From: JAYRSJ01 sp041920215
GTDB taxonomy: Bacteria > Pseudomonadota > Gammaproteobacteria > Burkholderiales > Burkholderiaceae_C
DNA: 64,000 nt
NCBI GenBank assembly: GCA_041920215.1
Contig: JAYRSJ010000004.1
Coordinates: 186,001-250,000 of the forward strand
Reading direction: 5' to 3'
Below the pieces are notes generated by a model. The model was not told the origin of the DNA. It worked only from the letters and a program-made list of their open reading frames with translations, and searched no databases. The position numbers and the translations under genes were made by a program. Each line of letters opens with the position of its first letter. Positions within the stretch are counted from its first letter, which is position 1. This document shows, in pieces, positions 61,902 through 64,000 of the stretch.

Positions 61902-62612
61902 ATGCCCGCCAGCCCCCCTTCCCCCACCCCCGCCGCCCTGCAACTGCTGCCCGCCAGCGGCAAGGTCGAACTCTGCTTCGTGCTGCTGCACGGGGCGGGC
62001 GCCAATGCGCTGCAGATGCAGCCGCTGGCCCAGGCCTTGCGCGCCCAGTATCCCCAGGCGGCGGTGCTCAGTATCGATGCGCCACAGGCGCTGGACACGC
62101 AGGGCGACGGTGCCAAGCGTTACCAATGGTTCGAGGCGGCCGAGCCGGAGGGTCTGAGCCAGGCCCTGCCCGACCTGGTCGCCCAGCTGCGCGCCTGGAT
62201 CACCCACTTCCAGCTCGACTGGCCGCAGCTCGCGCTGGGCGGCTTCGGCCAGGGCGCCCAGCTGGCGCTGGAGGCGGTGCAGGCCGAGGCCCGGCTGGCC
62301 GGCCGGGTGCTGGCCTTTGCCGGCTGCCATGCACGAGCGCCCGAGCAGGCGCCGGACCAGGTCAGCCTGCATTTCCTGCAGGGCATGGACGATGCCGTGC
62401 AGCCCTACCGCGCCGTCGTGGCCACGGCCCAGGCCCTGGTGAGCCTGGGCGCCGATGTCACCGCCGACATCCGGCCCGGCATCGGTCATGAGCTGCATCC
62501 CCAGCTGATCGACAAGGCGCTGGAGCAGCTGCGCAGCTTCATCCCGGCGCGGCTGTGGCGTGAGGCCATGCTGGCGGCGGCCGAGCAGGAGCGGGCGGCA
62601 GGCAAGACCTGA
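61902..62612 (+). CDS. YpfH-like alpha/beta hydrolase lacking the nucleophile Ser
   Basis: 236 residues with the carboxylesterase/phospholipase (YpfH) fold: CFVLLHGAGANALQMQPLA near the N-terminus, QWFE, and the C-terminal IPARLWREAML. The charge-relay Asp (GMDDAVQPY) and His (IGHELHP) are present. The nucleophile elbow reads GGFGQGAQLAL, so the Ser of the family GFSQG is Gly116 (codon GGC at 62247-62249). Either the protein is catalytically inactive or another residue is used. Divergent from the hydroxylase genes; convergent with the carboxypeptidase. Confidence 0.85.
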   Translation: MPASPPSPTPAALQLLPASGKVELCFVLLHGAGANALQMQPLAQALRAQYPQAAVLSIDAPQALDTQGDGAKRYQWFEAAEPEGLSQALPDLVAQLRAWITHFQLDWPQLALGGFGQGAQLALEAVQAEARLAGRVLAFAGCHARAPEQAPDQVSLHFLQGMDDAVQPYRAVVATAQALVSLGADVTADIRPGIGHELHPQLIDKALEQLRSFIPARLWREAMLAAAEQERAAGKT

Positions 62613-62656
62613 CCCCGCTACTGATTCCGGGCCGGCTCAGCGAATGAGCCCGGGCC

Positions 62657-64000
62657 TCAATCCAGCACCACCTCGGTCCGCACCGTGCCGGCGCGTTCGG
62701 CATTGGCGCTGAGCGCCAGCCGGGTGCCCTTGGGCGCGCGCAGCACCCATTCGGCCACCGCGCGGTCGGCGGTCACCTCGCGGGTGGGCAGGAAGGCGTG
62801 CTGGCTCTGCTTGGGCGCATGGCCCTCCAGCTGCGGGCCTTCGATGCGCTCCTTGCCACCCAGCAGGCTGATCTCGGGATTGCCGGGCGGCAGATGGATC
62901 TCGAACATCACGCCGCGCACCACCTTGCGCTCCAGCGCCCGCTTGGTCACATAGGCCGGCAGCCAGCCGCTGTTGGCCACGGCCAGGCGCACCCGCCAGG
63001 TGTCGGGGCCCAGGGCCCGCACCTCGGTGCGCAAGAGCTCCAGCCGGGGCAGCGAGAGCGCGATCTGGTTCATCCAGGCCGGGAAGCGTGCGGCCTCGCG
63101 CTCGCGCAGATGGGGCGGCGGATTGCGCCAGTAGTTCATCTTGTCCCAGCCGCCGATCTCGATCGCGCCCAGCTGCGGATGCAGGAAGGGCCGCCAGTCC
63201 ACATGGGCCTGGCCGCCGCATTGCTCGTCGCTCCACTTCAAGAGCTTCAGATCGTCCTCGACCGGATGCTCGCGGAACCAGTCGATCCACTTGTAGCCCT
63301 CGATGCCGGCCTCCTTGTTGGGCGACCAGATCTCCACCACCCAGAACAGCGCGCCCAGATGCTCGTAGACCCAGTCCTGGGTGCCGGTGATGACTTCCTT
63401 GGGGTGGTAGCGGAAGTCGTGCCAGATGCTGACGGCCGGATAGCCGGTGTGTTTCTCACCCAGGGCCGAGAAGCGCTTGTAGCTCCACAGGTCCTCGGGA
63501 ATCATCTCGTCGTCGCTGCAGGTTCCCATGGGCCGCAGGATCACGCCGCTATGGGTGTGGTAGCTGATGGCCGCGCCGATATTGGGATGGGCGACGATGA
63601 AGTCCACCATGGCCCGCACCTCGGGCTCGCTGGTGGGGTAGGGGCCGGCGCCCAGCTGCTTGTACTCCTGCCGCCATTCGCTGGGGAAGTTGCGGTTCAG
63701 GTCCAGGCCCTCGCGGTCGGGATTGATGCGCACCGTCAGGCCGTCGTGGTTCTTGATGAAGCCCTCGGGGATCAGGCGGTAGTACTCGCCGCCGAACTCG
63801 CCGGGCTCGCGCGCCACCATCAGGCGCGGCTCGTCCGGATGCTTTTTGTAGCCGCCATGCGGGTCGGGCACGCGCATGGTGAGGATGCGGCCGTCACCGT
63901 CGATGTCCTCGATGGTCAGGCCGTCCACCGGCTCCTCGTCGTAGGGGTAGGCACGCACCGAGCTGCGGATGTGGCGCGGCCGATCGGCCAGGGCCAGCTC
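62657..64000 (-). CDS. M14-family zinc carboxypeptidase, 5' end cut by window
   Basis: C-terminal part (about 447 visible residues) of a metallo-carboxypeptidase of the M14 family. The frame is open through the right end. Visible are GLDLNRNFPSEW, the zinc ligand His in SYHTHSG, and the catalytic Glu in WVVEIWSP. The N-terminal HxxE zinc motif lies outside the window. Beyond the peptidase there is a C-terminal domain of about 150 residues of unknown role (WRVRLAVANSGWLP, VRGVMFEIHLPPGNPEI). The GTG at 63958 is only an internal codon. Confidence 0.85.
   Translation of the reverse strand, partial: ELALADRPRHIRSSVRAYPYDEEPVDGLTIEDIDGDGRILTMRVPDPHGGYKKHPDEPRLMVAREPGEFGGEYYRLIPEGFIKNHDGLTVRINPDREGLDLNRNFPSEWRQEYKQLGAGPYPTSEPEVRAMVDFIVAHPNIGAAISYHTHSGVILRPMGTCSDDEMIPEDLWSYKRFSALGEKHTGYPAVSIWHDFRYHPKEVITGTQDWVYEHLGALFWVVEIWSPNKEAGIEGYKWIDWFREHPVEDDLKLLKWSDEQCGGQAHVDWRPFLHPQLGAIEIGGWDKMNYWRNPPPHLREREAARFPAWMNQIALSLPRLELLRTEVRALGPDTWRVRLAVANSGWLPAYVTKRALERKVVRGVMFEIHLPPGNPEISLLGGKERIEGPQLEGHAPKQSQHAFLPTREVTADRAVAEWVLRAPKGTRLALSANAERAGTVRTEVVLD

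Noticed and set aside
62634..62650. GGCTCA/TGAGCC hairpin between the YpfH-like and carboxypeptidase genes
   Set aside because: Only a 6-bp stem with no T-run on either strand; not enough to call a terminator.

Overview
The window is GC-rich, almost fully coding chromosomal DNA from a Gram-negative betaproteobacterium. The gene set and order (hpf-ptsN-hprK, fur divergent from bamE, bamE-dapB, leuS-lptE-holA, lptD-surA-rsmA with amgK divergent from lptD) fit Burkholderiales, probably near the Rubrivivax/Roseateles/Mitsuaria group. That placement is inferred from synteny and codon composition. I see no rRNA, tRNA, CRISPR array, insertion sequence, transposase or prophage. Both ends cut a gene: a P-type ATPase on the left and an M14 carboxypeptidase on the right.

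Layout. 1-4750: cation ATPase (partial), DUF2062 protein, a fused glucosyl-3-phosphoglycerate synthase-like/HAD phosphatase protein, and CorA. 5257-10334: hpf, ptsN, hprK, fur, bamE, dapB and an ExbB/ExbD-type pair. 10382-14687: leuS-lptE-holA. 14801-17873: a periplasmic cupredoxin-like protein followed by a membrane GGDEF-EAL protein. 17875-23715: a leftward operon thiL-pgpA-pncC-2-hydroxyacid dehydrogenase-TPR/GAF histidine kinase. 23779-28310: small accessory genes (GFA-family protein, XRE regulator + acetyltransferase, M16 peptidase, methyltransferase, tag). 28321-33511: a DctS/DctR-like two-component pair divergent from malic enzyme maeB. 33512-34838: an island of lower GC holding an RNase Sa-like secreted ribonuclease, a barstar-family inhibitor and several inverted repeats. 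34839-40564: rsmA-surA-lptD with divergent amgK. 40561-45629: LysR, a degenerate response regulator, GST, porin and GDSL lipoprotein esterase. 45824-49988: CodA-like deaminase, purB, acetyltransferase, pyrF. 50124-58921: two large hybrid kinases meeting tail to tail, the second preceded by an HD-GYP response regulator. 59082-64000: a two-subunit molybdenum hydroxylase, a YpfH-like esterase homologue and the carboxypeptidase.

Themes. Envelope biogenesis is well represented (bamE, lptE, lptD, surA, porin, pgpA, amgK). So is signalling: four sensor or hybrid kinases, one GGDEF-EAL protein and one HD-GYP protein lie within about 43 kb.

Points most worth following up: (1) the CodA homologue has Cys where E. 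coli CodA has Asp314, the change associated with 5-methylcytosine deaminases; (2) the RNase Sa-like ribonuclease/barstar pair in its repeat-bearing island; (3) the YpfH homologue whose nucleophile Ser is Gly; (4) the hybrid kinase whose Hpt domain has Gln in place of the phosphorylatable His; (5) the glycosyltransferase-phosphatase fusion; (6) alternative hairpins in the corA leader and a 24-bp inverted repeat at 24286-24386.
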